Below the pieces are notes generated by a model. The model was given only the letters and a program-made list of their open reading frames with translations, was not told where the DNA came from and ran no database searches. From Sphingobacteriales bacterium (GTDB lineage Bacteria > Bacteroidota > Bacteroidia > Chitinophagales > JADIYW01), in the NCBI GenBank assembly GCA_016719635.1, contig JADJYT010000003.1, forward strand, positions 1-64,000: 64,000 nt of DNA, in the 5' to 3' direction. The position numbers and the translations under genes were made by a program. Shown piece by piece: positions 30,432 to 41,048 of the stretch (its first letter is position 1; each line of letters opens with the position of its first letter).

Positions 30432-32455
30432 TTAAAACCTATACGTCAGGTTCAGATAAAAATTGATTCCGTAGGCATAGGTGTATTTTGCAGGAAACTT
30501 TGAAGGATCTTTTTCAGCAAAATCAAAACGCAGCTGTTCTCTCCCGCTGACGATGAAGTTTCTGTTGTTCGTGACATTGCTGATTCCGGTATTCAGTACC
30601 AGATAATGTTTGCCTGCATCCTTCCCCTTCATGTTTTTGAAGGTGGACTTCAGCCTCCAGGAATAACCGCCGGACAAATCCAATGTCCACTGTCCTTTCC
30701 TATTATAGCGTTCCTGATTCACAATGGCATACCATTGTTCCGACTGATAGGGCACCGCATCCGTAGCACGTTCGGTGCGGTGTGTCGGCGCAAAATCAGA
30801 ATAGAACCGATCGAAGAAATTCACATTGGCACTCACATACCAGAATTTCTTGGAACGATAATTCAAGCCCAAAGAGTAAGCCTGCTGAGGAACATTGGCC
30901 ACATAAAAATTCTTACTGTAAATAAGGTCTGTCTGAATCAGTTCCGGCTGGTTGTCGATGGTCAGGGTACCTATCTGGCGGCTGGTATAATAATACTTGC
31001 CTACCGATGCCACCAATGAAGCGCTCAGCCCTTTATATATTTGGGCCTCGACACCCAATTCACCGCCAAAATGCCTTTTATCGATATGGGTAAGCGTGTA
31101 ACTGGCCAAGCCAAAATAATCATCGTCAAAATAAGTCAGTACGTTAGAGCCATCTTTGAAATCGGTAAAATAGCCGGTTGCGCGCAACTTAAGGATAGGA
31201 GAATTATAAATATACCCACCTTCCACTGAACCAATTTTCTCACTTGCAGCACCATTTGCTATATTTCTGGTTCGTGGGGAAATGAACAAATTATCCCAAA
31301 AAGGGGCACGGGTCTGGTAGGAACCATTGGCATAGACGTAGTGACGGCCGCTGATCTTATATGTCAATCCGCCTTTCACTAAAAAATTGTTATAGGAATA
31401 TACTTTTGATTTCCCTTCCGAAGTTGTCGGATTCAATCCGTTTCGATAAAATCCTTCCCTCCATTGGGTCGTATTGGAAAACTCTGCAGCCACAAACCAG
31501 TCGACATGTTTAGTGTGTTGGTTGGCTTGTCCCCAAACACTTGTTTTATGCACTACCGATGCATAATTGTATCCAAATTTATCGCCACTACGGACGATAT
31601 GTCTAGGCTGGTTTAAATCTGAATAAGCAGCACTCGGATTCGCCAGAGAGTCACCTTCTGTAAAGGCGTCCACATCATAAAAGAAATCAGCTCCTAACAG
31701 ATCTTTGGCACGTTTGAAATTTTTTGTTTGCTGAAACTGGTACATCACCCCTGCCGTCAAATCTATATTCTTAACACTCACGTTATAAACAGAATTAAAA
31801 TTAAAGCGTAAATGATTCTGCACATCTTCCTTTAACACATATTGCCCTCTTAATCCGGTAACATTATTCCCTGAAATGCCCTCTGCATCCTGAATGGTTG
31901 TGAGATTCTCCGGATTTCTGTTTCTATCATACAACTGCGCCCAGTTTACCTGTAATAATGATGGATTTGTCAGAATTAATTCAGTCAGGTCTGATGCCTG
32001 TTCTGGCAGTCCTTCATGAATCAGATAACTTGGCAGGTATTTATAATAATCCGGTCTTGGATCCGGAGCATCGCTTCTGTCAATACCGGAAAGGCTTCTT
32101 TCACCGAAAGAAAATCCTGCGGCAGACAGCAAATTCATGTTTTCTTTTGGCTTCCATTCATGTGTCAGAATGAATGTAGGCTGATGTCTGTATTCAACCC
32201 TGGAGTTTCTGACTTTACCATTCTGATAACCCCAGTTGGGATTGTAATAATTGGAACCTGCCAATTCATAAGCCTCTTTTGTGGTCGCTCCGGCTTTTCC
32301 CTGTTTGGTGGGTGCACCAAAAATGGTCAGTGCCAGGGACTGCGTCTTAAACATTTTCTGTACGGATGCGAAATAAGAAACACTCTGCATGGCCGTACCT
32401 TTGATATAGCCGTCTTTCCCCCATCTTCCAAACAACGACACTGCAACACTCCATC
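30432..32455 (-). CDS. TonB-dependent receptor, barrel segment
   Basis: This segment holds nearly all of the barrel, from SLFGRWGKDGYIKGTAMQ to a C-terminal INFYLNLTYRF, the terminal aromatic signature of outer-membrane barrels. It is in a different frame from the N-terminal part (32457-33031). Restoring one A in the A5 run at 32457-32461 gives TGITKKGWSVAVSLFGRWG, a smooth join. The complete receptor would be ~866 residues, usual for the family. The apparent start at 32441 is internal. It precedes the DUF5689 lipoprotein and is divergent from a secreted nuclease. Confidence 0.85.
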
Positions 32456-32456
32456 C

Positions 32457-33031
32457 TTTTTAGTGATACCAGTACCATAGGTGATGCCGCCCCGAAGATC
32501 ATAGGTCCTGTTTGATGTTCCAATAGTCACACTCAGTTGTTTCCGTTGTTTCGCAGCACGGGAATCGATGGAATAAACTCCGCCAATGGAACCGATGGAG
32601 AAAGTGGTCGGTTTTAGTCCGTAAGAATTCTCCCGGTTCCGGGTGACATCATTCAGGCCGGCCCACAAGTTAAATGCACCAAATCCGTTGTCGATATACT
32701 CCGTCGGGATACCATTCATATAGGTATCAAAATAGTCGTTATCATATCCTCTGATGCGGAAACGGGCGATGCTGAAATTAAAATTGGCGGCGGACAGGAA
32801 AGGGTCTCTTCCGGCACTTAAAACAGGTGATATACTCTGATCTGAACCACCTTCATCGTTCGCTTCAATATCTTCTAAGGTAATGACAGGAATATCATCC
32901 TCTGCAGCAGCATCTGAGGTATCGGCTTGCATTCCGTTATTGGCCAGGGAATCCTGAATTATTTTCGAATTTGCCGGCACCATAAAAGGAAGCAAAATAC
33001 ACAGTAAAACAGACAAAGACTTTTTAATCAT
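32457..33031 (-). CDS. TonB-dependent receptor, N-terminal plug segment
   Basis: The start at MIKKSLSVLLCILLPFMVPAN (33031) gives a signal peptide; the frame is open to 33079 but that part lies in the promoter. Mature residues include an acidic linker (DAAAEDDIPVITLEDIEAND) and the plug region (RFRIRGYDNDYFDTYMNGIP, FGAFNLWAGLNDVTR, IGSIGGVYSIDSRA). There is no carboxypeptidase-like N-terminal extension and no SusD partner nearby. Beyond 32457 the frame runs 40 codons of unrelated sequence, so the break at 32457-32461 is the only defect. Confidence 0.8.
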
Positions 33032-33076
33032 AAAAGTTGGTATTAAATTTGAGATGCTTGTGTTAAAAGCAGCCGA

Positions 33077-33084
33077 CAAAGTTA
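33077..33084 (-). promoter_or_regulatory. Bacteroidota -7 element for the TonB receptor gene
   Basis: TAACTTTG on the minus strand is a perfect match to TAnnTTTG. Transcription would start near 33072, about 40 bases before the ATG at 33031. No convincing -33 TTTG at the usual distance, so this rests on the -7 match and position. Confidence 0.5.
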
Positions 33085-33166
33085 AAGATAATTCTTCAAT
33101 AGTATATGTCCTTACATTTCATATTTTCCACAATGAACAATCACAATTAATACGTATTTTTAGCCT

Positions 33167-34210
33167 ATGAAAACTATTTTTGTACTTACCATCTCCCTAT
33201 TTACAGGTACTTTTCTTTTTGCTCAAAACAAACAGTACAAGGTGGTGCTGGCCGGCTTCTATAATCTGGAAAACTTCTATGACACTATCAATCAGCCGTA
33301 TGTGGATGATGAAGACTTCACACCGGATGGCAGCTATCATTACACAGGCGGTATTTTTTGGGATAAAGTGGATCATTTAGCGGAAGTACTGTCCCAAATC
33401 GGCACAGATGTTTCGCCGGACGGCCTTGCCTTTTTCGGTTGTGCGGAAATAGAAAACAGAACAGTGCTGGAAACCCTTGCCAATCATCCGAAATTAAAAT
33501 CCCGGAATTACCAGGTGGTCCATTATGACGGCCCGGACCTGAGGGGTGTGGATTGTGGATTCATGTATAATCCTAAATATTTTAAAGTATTGGAAAGCCG
33601 TTCAATTCGTGTAAACCTGAGCCTGGTGGTGAAAGACTGGAGACCAACACGCGATATTCTTTTCATAAAAGGTATGCTGAACGGCAGTGATACTGTTTTT
33701 GTATTTGTCAATCACTGGCCATCCCGGCGCGGAAGTGCGGAAGCAACCGCTCCCCTGCGCGAATATGCCGCCAGTATCGGCAAAGGCATCATCGATTCCC
33801 TGATGTCTGTCAATCCAAATACAAAAGTATTGGATATGGGCGACTTAAATGACAATCCAACCGATCCTTCCATGGTAAGTGTCTTGAAATGTGTAGACAA
33901 GAAGGATAAATGTCAGCCGGGTGGTTTATTCAATCCCTGGGTGGATTATTTTAAAAAAGGAATCGGCACACTGGCGTTTAATGACTCCTGGGGCATATTC
34001 GACCAGATCGTGTTATCTTCCGGGTGGTTAGACCAGAAACAGTCCGGTTACTTTTTTCAAAAAGCCAGTATCTTCAGCAAGGATTTCATGATTCAAAAAA
34101 CAGGCAAATACAAAGGCTATCCTAAACGTACCTGGGATTTTAATATTTACAATGCCGGTTACAGCGACCACTTCCCTACTTACCTGACACTTCTCAAAGA
34201 AGTGAAATAA
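33167..34210 (+). CDS. Secreted endonuclease/exonuclease/phosphatase family protein
   Basis: 347 residues with signal peptide MKTIFVLTISLFTGTFLFAQ. The EEP (DNase I-like) motifs are in order: FYNLENFYDT (~31-40), CAEIENR (metal-binding Glu, ~91-97), NHWPSRRG (~185), MGDLNDNP (~225) and YSDHFPTYL (catalytic SDH, ~337). All key residues are present, so an active secreted phosphodiesterase/nuclease is expected. It lies divergent from the TonB receptor and next to an endonuclease I gene, supporting a role in degrading extracellular nucleic acid. No T9SS tail, so it may act in the periplasm. Confidence 0.9.
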   Translation: MKTIFVLTISLFTGTFLFAQNKQYKVVLAGFYNLENFYDTINQPYVDDEDFTPDGSYHYTGGIFWDKVDHLAEVLSQIGTDVSPDGLAFFGCAEIENRTVLETLANHPKLKSRNYQVVHYDGPDLRGVDCGFMYNPKYFKVLESRSIRVNLSLVVKDWRPTRDILFIKGMLNGSDTVFVFVNHWPSRRGSAEATAPLREYAASIGKGIIDSLMSVNPNTKVLDMGDLNDNPTDPSMVSVLKCVDKKDKCQPGGLFNPWVDYFKKGIGTLAFNDSWGIFDQIVLSSGWLDQKQSGYFFQKASIFSKDFMIQKTGKYKGYPKRTWDFNIYNAGYSDHFPTYLTLLKEVK

Positions 34211-34318
34211 AAATAGTTACCCTAAAAGAAACGTTACGCAATCAGTTCACAATTATAAAAAAGGGTTGCTTCTTTCAGCAAACATGCACTTCGTGTGAAT
34301 GACGGCAGTAAATCATTA

Positions 34319-35482
34319 TTATTGCTTGAACAGCGGTGTGATATTATTTTCTCCTTTGTACAGCAAATTGATAAAATAAACTCCGTTAGGCAATCCGCTG
34401 ATATCAATGCTGAACATTTGAGCATTAGAAGGAAGTTGTTCCATACGGATTTTTCTTCCGACCATATCCAGAATCTCCAGCATGACTCTATCAGAAAGCG
34501 ATCCATTCAGGCGGATATTCAATTCTCTCTCAGCCGGATTTGGAAAAACGGAGAAATCAACGGCCCGGTGACTCACAATCGCCGTATTTACACAGGAAGA
34601 TGAAATACCATTCGGGCCGAATATCTTTTCCACCCAGTACGGGAAATCAACATACGGGTTACGGTTACCCTGAATGGCAAACACCGAATCGTTGCGTTGA
34701 ATCTCAAATGCACCCGGAGGATCTTGTTTGTGCCATTGTACACAAAGCTGTACTATCCAGGAATCCAGCCCGGGATATTTATTGCCATCCAATACATAAT
34801 CCGAAGTACTTCTTCCCAACATAGAAGGTAATGAATCCTCATATCTGGTAATGAAATACAAATACGCTCTGGCGAAATCCCCTTTGAAGTCATCACGGGG
34901 TTCAAAAACATTTGATGTGGAATATCCAAAATTAGATGCTGATTGTGAAGTACCCACCTTACTGTTATTGTTTGAGGTGTAGAACGCACCGTTCACATAT
35001 CCAATAGGGACGTTTCCTTTCTTGAAATTGGTAAACCCGTCCGCAGGCCAGATAAAATGCATATCACTATAAGCATCCTTCACGGCATTGTCATTACTGC
35101 CTCCGAACCAGGAAGTAGGAAAGGTATGTTCCTTATCATAACACTGGCATTGGGCTGAAGTAGATGCACCTAAGCAAAAATCGGTCGGGTATCTGAAATT
35201 ACAGAAATCCGTACCTCCGGGTATATCTGAAGAATAACGGTCCACAATAACATACCCACCGCCCGTTTCAGCCGGCTTGTAATCTGTACGGTTATAATTA
35301 TTATCTACTAATGAATAAGGAACTAGTGTAATATTGTTCGAAATCAGATGATACAGCTGCGTCTTGAAATTGGCGCAGGATCTGGTGCTGTCTAATGAAT
35401 TGTAATAGGTACCCGGGCCGGCAAATACCGAAAACACCGGTAATAGAACAGCCAAAAGAATATAAATTAGTTTATGCTTCAT
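34319..35482 (-). CDS. Endonuclease I family nuclease with T9SS type A sorting domain
   Basis: 387 residues. Signal peptide MKHKLIYILLAVLLPVFSVFAG. The nuclease domain (~25-285) carries YDKEHTFPTSWFGG with the catalytic His and DMHFIWPADGFTN with NxxKxNxPIGYV, the NucM/EndA signature. Residues ~310-387 are a T9SS type A sorting domain (FSVFPNPAERELNI ... LPNGVYFINLLYKG). It is therefore exported to the surface or medium and cleaves DNA/RNA there. Convergent with the EEP nuclease gene. Confidence 0.92.
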   Translation of the reverse strand: MKHKLIYILLAVLLPVFSVFAGPGTYYNSLDSTRSCANFKTQLYHLISNNITLVPYSLVDNNYNRTDYKPAETGGGYVIVDRYSSDIPGGTDFCNFRYPTDFCLGASTSAQCQCYDKEHTFPTSWFGGSNDNAVKDAYSDMHFIWPADGFTNFKKGNVPIGYVNGAFYTSNNNSKVGTSQSASNFGYSTSNVFEPRDDFKGDFARAYLYFITRYEDSLPSMLGRSTSDYVLDGNKYPGLDSWIVQLCVQWHKQDPPGAFEIQRNDSVFAIQGNRNPYVDFPYWVEKIFGPNGISSSCVNTAIVSHRAVDFSVFPNPAERELNIRLNGSLSDRVMLEILDMVGRKIRMEQLPSNAQMFSIDISGLPNGVYFINLLYKGENNITPLFKQ

Positions 35483-35498
35483 CGTGTGTCGTTAAGAT

Positions 35499-35547
35499 AA
35501 AAAACCTCGTCCCTGAATTGCAATACTGCAAAATACAGAAACGAGGC
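35499..35547 (-). terminator. Rho-independent terminator after the Fn3 T9SS gene
   Basis: Minus strand: arms CCTCGT and ACGAGG (6 bp) flank a ~30-nt loop and are followed by six T. It lies about 20 bases past the stop at 35567, between two genes on the same strand. The large loop makes it weaker than the 29 kb terminator. Confidence 0.55.
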
Positions 35548-35566
35548 AATTTAGTAGTCTGTTAAT

Positions 35567-38014
35567 TTATTCAACCAAAAATGAGATGGTGCTGTTTTCA
35601 TTCTTATAGCGGATGTTAACCAGGTAAATCCCTTTGGAGAAAGCAGATACGTCAATTGTCTGTATTTTCACACTGACAGGCAACTGCCCTGCCACCACTC
35701 GTCGTCCGCTGACATCAATCACCTCCATCATGGCCGGCTCAGACAACGGTTGTTTAAACAGGATGGAAAGTTCCCCGGACTGAACCGGATTCGGAAAAAC
35801 CGAGAATGTTGTCGCAGCCGCATTTCTCACGCCGGTTCCTGTGGCTGTTGTTGTATCACGCTGGTTCACCGTTGGAACTATCAGGCTCTTATATAGTTTA
35901 AACCCATTACAAATTTTATAAGAATACACCGCTACTCCGTAGCTGGTATTTGGTGTCAATCCTGAAATGGTGAAATTGGTATCCACATTGGTGGTAGCCA
36001 CTTTGGCAACATACGTCTTAGGTGAATTGCCTACAGAGTCTCCTGGCACATAATTCACACTATCTCTCAAATTGGCAATAAATCCTTTTGCAATCACCAC
36101 TACATATCCATCTGCAATGACTTGTTGTTTGAAGTGACCGGCAATCGTTGTTCCAGTCACATTACTGAATACTAAATTCTGTGGTACTGCATTTGGTTCA
36201 ACACAAACACCACCGGTAGTGGTCGCATTGGTCTTATTAACATTTGTCGTGAATTTAACCTTATAGTTAGGACCTCCCGAACAACCTGTATTTTTAAACG
36301 GAAAAACAGCAAAATAATAGGTCGTTCCAATATCTAAACCGGTTAAAGTAAATGTTGTATTCGTACCGATATAACCCACATAGCTGGAATCTGTAAATGC
36401 ACCGGATACCTGTGTCAGCAATTGACCAACGGTATAGGTTGTTCCATCATTAACACCTACTAAAAATGAACTGTTCTTTCTATATACCACCAGGTATCCG
36501 TCTGCACCGCCTGAATGCGGTGTAAAGGTAGCTGTAATGGAATTGTTGGTGGTTCCGGTAACGGTAATGCCTGTAATGGTATCCGGTTCTGCACATGCCG
36601 GTACACCTCCGGATGTAATTGTGTCATCCTTAAGTGGGGTAGTTCGTAAATAATTCGGCCCGAAAGAACATGTATTGTATGGTACCACAGCGAAATAATA
36701 TCTAGTACCTGCGGTCAACCCTGAAATGGTAAAATTGGAATCTGTTCCAACATACGCCACTTTTGATTTAAAACTGGAATATTTAACAGAATCACCGATA
36801 ACGTAAGGAATGGAATCTAAAGGGTATCCAATATTGGAACTGGTGCTGTATACGACAACATATCCACTCGGTGCCGGAACAGATTTAGTAAATTTTCCAT
36901 TAATGTTGGAATTATCAACTAACGTGAACTGCAAATTTGTTGGTTTTGAAGTAGGTTCCGGACATGCATCAATCAATGTCTTGGCCGTATCATTACCTGG
37001 AGAAGCGATTTTATAATTTGGTCCGCCTGTACAACTGACATTATTGTATGGATAAACATACGCTTTGTAGGTAGTATTGGGAACCAATCCGCTTTTTGAA
37101 AAAGTTGTGCCGCTGCCACTGCTTAATACGGTCGCAGTTCCTATTAATTGACCAACACTGTAACTTGTAGCATCTGTGATGGTCGGAACGGTAGCATTAC
37201 TGTCTAACAAGACCAGATAGCCGTCCGCACCATTCCCCGTGAAGGAACCGGAAACGGAAGAAGTGCCTGTTGCAGTTAATACCACATTCGTGACAGATGT
37301 AGCTGGTTCAGTACAAGCAGAAACGGTACCAGTAGTAAATGAGATACTAAAATCATCTACTGCCAATAGATCATCTGAACCTGGAGTAGCATCAAAATCA
37401 TTGAAACGAATCCAAAAAGTAGCTCCATTCGGAATAGCCATTCCTGTAACGGTACCAGACACATTGGAAAAAACAGTATTGCCATCTAATGCTTGTGCTG
37501 TAGTCCCTGTGTTTGTAGAACTACCCGTTAAAGCAGGCGCAAGCGTCCAACTTCCCTGATATACAGAGTCTGTACCTGTAGCATATTCGAACAACAAAGT
37601 ATCTTTATACCCTGTATTTGTATTACCGCGTCTCCATTGCTCGCATCTATAGGAAACAGTTGCTGAAACAATGGTAGAGCCTGTGTTATTTACAAATTTA
37701 GCTCCAAAGTAAAGTTTGTTAGTGTTTGCATTTGTAGTTAATAAAGAACCAAAAGCTCTATCGCTACTACTTGCAGCACCGGCTGAATAAAACCCGCCTG
37801 TAGTTGATGAACCGGTACCTGCTGTTATAGATGGTGAATTGGGAGCATATCTCCACCAATTTGCAGGAATCGGATTAGTCGTTGAAGTTCCGGTTGCAGG
37901 CAAACCATCAAAGTTTTGTGTGTAAGCGGTAGAATTTGTGATGGAAATTTGTGCTAAAGCCAATTGTACCGTCACACACAACAACGCTGCAAAGAGTGTA
38001 CTTATTTTATTCAT
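35567..38014 (-). CDS. Secreted Fn3-repeat protein with T9SS type A sorting domain
   Basis: About 815 residues from MNKISTLFAALLCVTVQLALAQ (38014), a clear signal peptide; the frame is open 12 codons further upstream. Residues ~22-230 are a beta-sandwich starting YTQNFDGLPATG and ending LLAVDDFSISF, a module common in secreted nucleases and esterases of this phylum. Four Fn3-like repeats of ~115 residues follow, each opening C-x-EP and containing GYLVV ... TTYYFAVxPxN. The last ~80 residues are a sorting domain (FSVFPNPVQSGEL ... FSKGIYLVNIRYKN). No catalytic motif; an adhesin or scaffold is likely. Confidence 0.88.
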   Translation of the reverse strand: MNKISTLFAALLCVTVQLALAQISITNSTAYTQNFDGLPATGTSTTNPIPANWWRYAPNSPSITAGTGSSTTGGFYSAGAASSSDRAFGSLLTTNANTNKLYFGAKFVNNTGSTIVSATVSYRCEQWRRGNTNTGYKDTLLFEYATGTDSVYQGSWTLAPALTGSSTNTGTTAQALDGNTVFSNVSGTVTGMAIPNGATFWIRFNDFDATPGSDDLLAVDDFSISFTTGTVSACTEPATSVTNVVLTATGTSSVSGSFTGNGADGYLVLLDSNATVPTITDATSYSVGQLIGTATVLSSGSGTTFSKSGLVPNTTYKAYVYPYNNVSCTGGPNYKIASPGNDTAKTLIDACPEPTSKPTNLQFTLVDNSNINGKFTKSVPAPSGYVVVYSTSSNIGYPLDSIPYVIGDSVKYSSFKSKVAYVGTDSNFTISGLTAGTRYYFAVVPYNTCSFGPNYLRTTPLKDDTITSGGVPACAEPDTITGITVTGTTNNSITATFTPHSGGADGYLVVYRKNSSFLVGVNDGTTYTVGQLLTQVSGAFTDSSYVGYIGTNTTFTLTGLDIGTTYYFAVFPFKNTGCSGGPNYKVKFTTNVNKTNATTTGGVCVEPNAVPQNLVFSNVTGTTIAGHFKQQVIADGYVVVIAKGFIANLRDSVNYVPGDSVGNSPKTYVAKVATTNVDTNFTISGLTPNTSYGVAVYSYKICNGFKLYKSLIVPTVNQRDTTTATGTGVRNAAATTFSVFPNPVQSGELSILFKQPLSEPAMMEVIDVSGRRVVAGQLPVSVKIQTIDVSAFSKGIYLVNIRYKNENSTISFLVE

Positions 38015-38047
38015 AAAAAAGAGTGTTTTAAATTTTGAACAACTCAG

Positions 38048-38055
38048 CAAAAATA
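38048..38055 (-). promoter_or_regulatory. -7 element upstream of the Fn3 T9SS gene
   Basis: TATTTTTG on the minus strand matches TAnnTTTG, 34 bases before the chosen ATG at 38014. No clear -33 element. It supports choosing the downstream ATG, since the longer frame would begin inside the leader. Confidence 0.4.
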
Positions 38056-38203
38056 CAACTAATATTCAGAATAATGGTGCATCTGAAAAGTGTATTTCAG
38101 GTGAATGTGGATAAACTTAAGAACAGACTGACATACATCAATAAAACCAATAAGAAAACAGAAAAGGCAATGAAAATCAAATCATTATTCACTTTTTATT
38201 AAC

Positions 38204-39910
38204 TCATTCCTTCAGCTTCAGAAATGTTCCTACTTTAGTATCCTTCTCATTTTCCTTACTGATAATATAACCACCATCCGGCAAATGGCTGATATTTATC
38301 TGCAATTCCTCTCCGGGCAACCTGTCATAGCTTTCAGCCCACACCAGTTTTCCCTGTGTATTGTAGATACTGAATCTTGCATTCTTAGATTCCGGCTCTT
38401 TGTTCCATTTCAGTCTAATTTCGTCTTTGGCGGGATTTGGAAACACCTGAAGTGATTTATCTGTATTAGTTTTGTTAATAACACCGGATATAACGGCGGT
38501 AGTATCGTAATGAATATCCAGATAAGGTCCTTCCAGTTCCAGGGTATCACCGTTGAAGAATTTAATGACATTATTGTTCAATACCTCCAAACGGAATTGG
38601 GTGATGCCTGTCTTGTTTATGAACTTCAATGCCTGCGGATCCAGGTCAAAACGGAGTGCATATTCATTTCCGCGCAAACTACCCGCCGCACAGGCCACAT
38701 TGGACAGAGAAGCGGTTTCTGAGAAATCCCCGGCTTCCGGTTCGGATGTCCCAAAAGTGCCCTGTTTGATATCCAGTGTAAAATCCTGAGGGAAAACAAC
38801 CGCGCCGGAATAGGTCTTGCTGACAGACTTTGTTCTTAAGAACAAACTCGCTTTTTTAATCACCTTATCATCCGGAATGGAGGATGTATTGAATGAAACG
38901 ATACCTTTAGTTTTAGAAATGCCGTTATTGGCTATCTGAATCTCTCCGGTACCGGTTTGTCCGGTGGAAGTCACCCATCCATCCTCATTGCTGCCGGCAG
39001 AGTAAAAAGAGGTATCTCTGTTCCTCCTCAGGTAATTGTTGATGTATTTACGCATATAAAATTCCGCCAAAACAGTATAACTGTGCGGTCCGAGGTGGTA
39101 GGTATCAATACCATTAAGCCCCATGGCTGTGTGGGGGGATGGATAATCGATGTTTCCCCGAGGAAATGGAACTGACCTGGGAGGATACGTACCGTATGGC
39201 GGATACCTTAATGCTGTAGTTTGACCATATTGCCATTGCATCAACCCTAAGCTATTAAAGAAATGAAATTTAGGATTGTTGTATGATTGTATCGACGAGT
39301 CCATATAATCAGTCAGGTAATTCATAAATCGGTTAATTTCATATGGAGAGGGATACCCCTTATCTTTCCACAAATCACAATAAGGATCCCAGGGATAATC
39401 GATACAAGGGTCATTGAAATTAGGGTAATCATAGGATTGCCAGATAACCTGAGCATTCGGAAGAGTGGTATGGATAAAATCAAAAATACTGTCCATAAAT
39501 AATTTCGCCTTATTCAAACTGACATCCAGAACATTTAATGAATCTCCTTTTCGTATTTTAAAGGCGACATCATTTCCACCAAGTGAAACCATCACTATAT
39601 CTATGGGCTTACCTATATCATCCTCCAGCGCAGTCTGCATAGCCAGCTTGGTAAGCGGAAACTGCCACCAGCTTTCCGCGGTCATACTGATCAGCACACT
39701 TCCGGAACTTCTGGAATAATAATCGGGAAACCCATACTTTGCCAACGCTGAATCATAAGCCTGGTATAACGCCGGAAAATGCGCCCAACTGTCACCAACC
39801 AACCGAATGTGCGGCTCCGTTTTTTTCAGGCAGGCATTCTGAGAAGATGCGATTCCAAAAAACAAAAAAAGCAAAGACGAAATGAGTAAAACTTTTTTCA
39901 TGTATTTCAT
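38204..39910 (-). CDS. SGNH/GDSL hydrolase with T9SS type A sorting domain
   Basis: 568 residues. Signal peptide KKVLLISSLLFLFFGIASSQ; the alternative start three codons in (39901) is equally good. SGNH blocks: LVGDSW with nucleophile Ser ~41, VSLGGNDVAF (block III Asn), and DTYHLGPHSY (block V Asp and His). Residues ~325-480 are a beta-sandwich with KKASLFLRTKS, a DNRLRE-like module. The C-terminus has LQVFPNPAKDEIRL ... LPDGGYIISKEN, the sorting domain. Expected to remove acyl or acetyl groups from extracellular esters, possibly polysaccharide; the substrate cannot be told from sequence. Confidence 0.88.
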   Translation of the reverse strand: MKYMKKVLLISSLLFLFFGIASSQNACLKKTEPHIRLVGDSWAHFPALYQAYDSALAKYGFPDYYSRSSGSVLISMTAESWWQFPLTKLAMQTALEDDIGKPIDIVMVSLGGNDVAFKIRKGDSLNVLDVSLNKAKLFMDSIFDFIHTTLPNAQVIWQSYDYPNFNDPCIDYPWDPYCDLWKDKGYPSPYEINRFMNYLTDYMDSSIQSYNNPKFHFFNSLGLMQWQYGQTTALRYPPYGTYPPRSVPFPRGNIDYPSPHTAMGLNGIDTYHLGPHSYTVLAEFYMRKYINNYLRRNRDTSFYSAGSNEDGWVTSTGQTGTGEIQIANNGISKTKGIVSFNTSSIPDDKVIKKASLFLRTKSVSKTYSGAVVFPQDFTLDIKQGTFGTSEPEAGDFSETASLSNVACAAGSLRGNEYALRFDLDPQALKFINKTGITQFRLEVLNNNVIKFFNGDTLELEGPYLDIHYDTTAVISGVINKTNTDKSLQVFPNPAKDEIRLKWNKEPESKNARFSIYNTQGKLVWAESYDRLPGEELQINISHLPDGGYIISKENEKDTKVGTFLKLKE

Positions 39911-40082
39911 TTTTTATGTTCGAATCCGGTACACTCAAAATATCCAACCATTAATTTGGATGTTTATTCCGTAGGGTGTTTGAATATTTTACAGGTGTTA
40001 AAGTTTCTTAAATTTAGGAAATTCTTTTAAAGATTAAATACAACAAACCATTTTTTTATCGTTTTCATGCAAAATGTACCAA

Positions 40083-40985
40083 ATGAAGATTCCTTTTGCT
40101 TTGATTTCCGTTTTTCTGTTATCCGGCAACCTGCCGGTATGTGCAAATCCAATACCGATGCAGGAACTGATAAAATCCAAGAAAATTTCATGCAGCATTC
40201 ATGGCAATACGGCCAGCACCCATTATCTGGAGCCGGTGGTGGCACATTTTACCAACCTAAGCGTTGAATCAGTTTCTTTCGTGATAGACAACGGAGATAT
40301 GTTCATTCCCTCCGATTCCAGCTATCAGAATATCGTGGTAACCCGACAGGAAACCGTGGCATTAAAATCAAAAGAGACAAAATCAATAAAAATTAAAGGT
40401 ATGTGCACGGAACAAAGTGACAGGAGCGGCAATGGCAATCTCCGATATACGTTTAAACCAGCCGGCAATGAAACACTTAGGAAACTGGCAACATTTATAG
40501 GCGAAAATCAATACCAGAGTTCAGCCGCACAGTATGCGGTATGGAGCCTGATGAACAATAATGATATTAACTCCATCTACTCTTCCGACTCAATTGAAGA
40601 AATGAATCTGAAAAAATTCACGGCATCCTTAACCGGCAAAACGTACCAGGTAAAATCAGCTGATTACCGGTATAATTACTACAGTCCTCCTAGAGAAAAA
40701 GTGGGAGGCAATTTTGAATATAATTTCAGCAAACCACAGGACGTACAGATTGCCATGTTTGATAAAAACGGCATCCTGGTTCGCGAATTGTTTAACCAGA
40801 AAAAAGTGGCTCCTGGTGAACATAAGATGAGCTTTGAATTTGATTCTTCCGTCTACACCGATGATATCTATTATTTCAAGTTAATAGCTTTGAATGAGGT
40901 GCTGGTCAGCCAAAAATGGGATATCCAGGGCATACGCGACTCCTTTAAACAAAAAGTACAGGATCGTATTTCCGGTGACCATTAA
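40083..40985 (+). CDS. Secreted protein with C-terminal FlgD-like Ig domain
   Basis: About 300 residues from MKIPFALISVFLLSGNLPVCA (40083); the frame opens three codons earlier. The N-terminal part (~25-140) is a beta domain with two cysteines; the middle has SSAAQYAVWSLMNNND, a helix seen in some surface thioester-type proteins, but no Cys-Gln pair was identified. The last ~80 residues (FEYNFSKPQDVQIAMFDKNG ... APGEHKMSFEF ... YYFKLIALNE) look like a FlgD-type Ig domain. Function unknown. Divergent from the SGNH hydrolase gene. Confidence 0.75.
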   Translation: MKIPFALISVFLLSGNLPVCANPIPMQELIKSKKISCSIHGNTASTHYLEPVVAHFTNLSVESVSFVIDNGDMFIPSDSSYQNIVVTRQETVALKSKETKSIKIKGMCTEQSDRSGNGNLRYTFKPAGNETLRKLATFIGENQYQSSAAQYAVWSLMNNNDINSIYSSDSIEEMNLKKFTASLTGKTYQVKSADYRYNYYSPPREKVGGNFEYNFSKPQDVQIAMFDKNGILVRELFNQKKVAPGEHKMSFEFDSSVYTDDIYYFKLIALNEVLVSQKWDIQGIRDSFKQKVQDRISGDH

Positions 40986-41048
40986 TCAGTGAGATATTCT
41001 GTAAAATCCATGTTCATTCGTATCTTTATCAGCATAAAGATTCCATGT

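Noticed and set aside
40989..41048. N-terminal extension of the EVE protein
   Set aside because: The 20 extra codons have no family similarity and the MKYWLMKSEPD start is typical.
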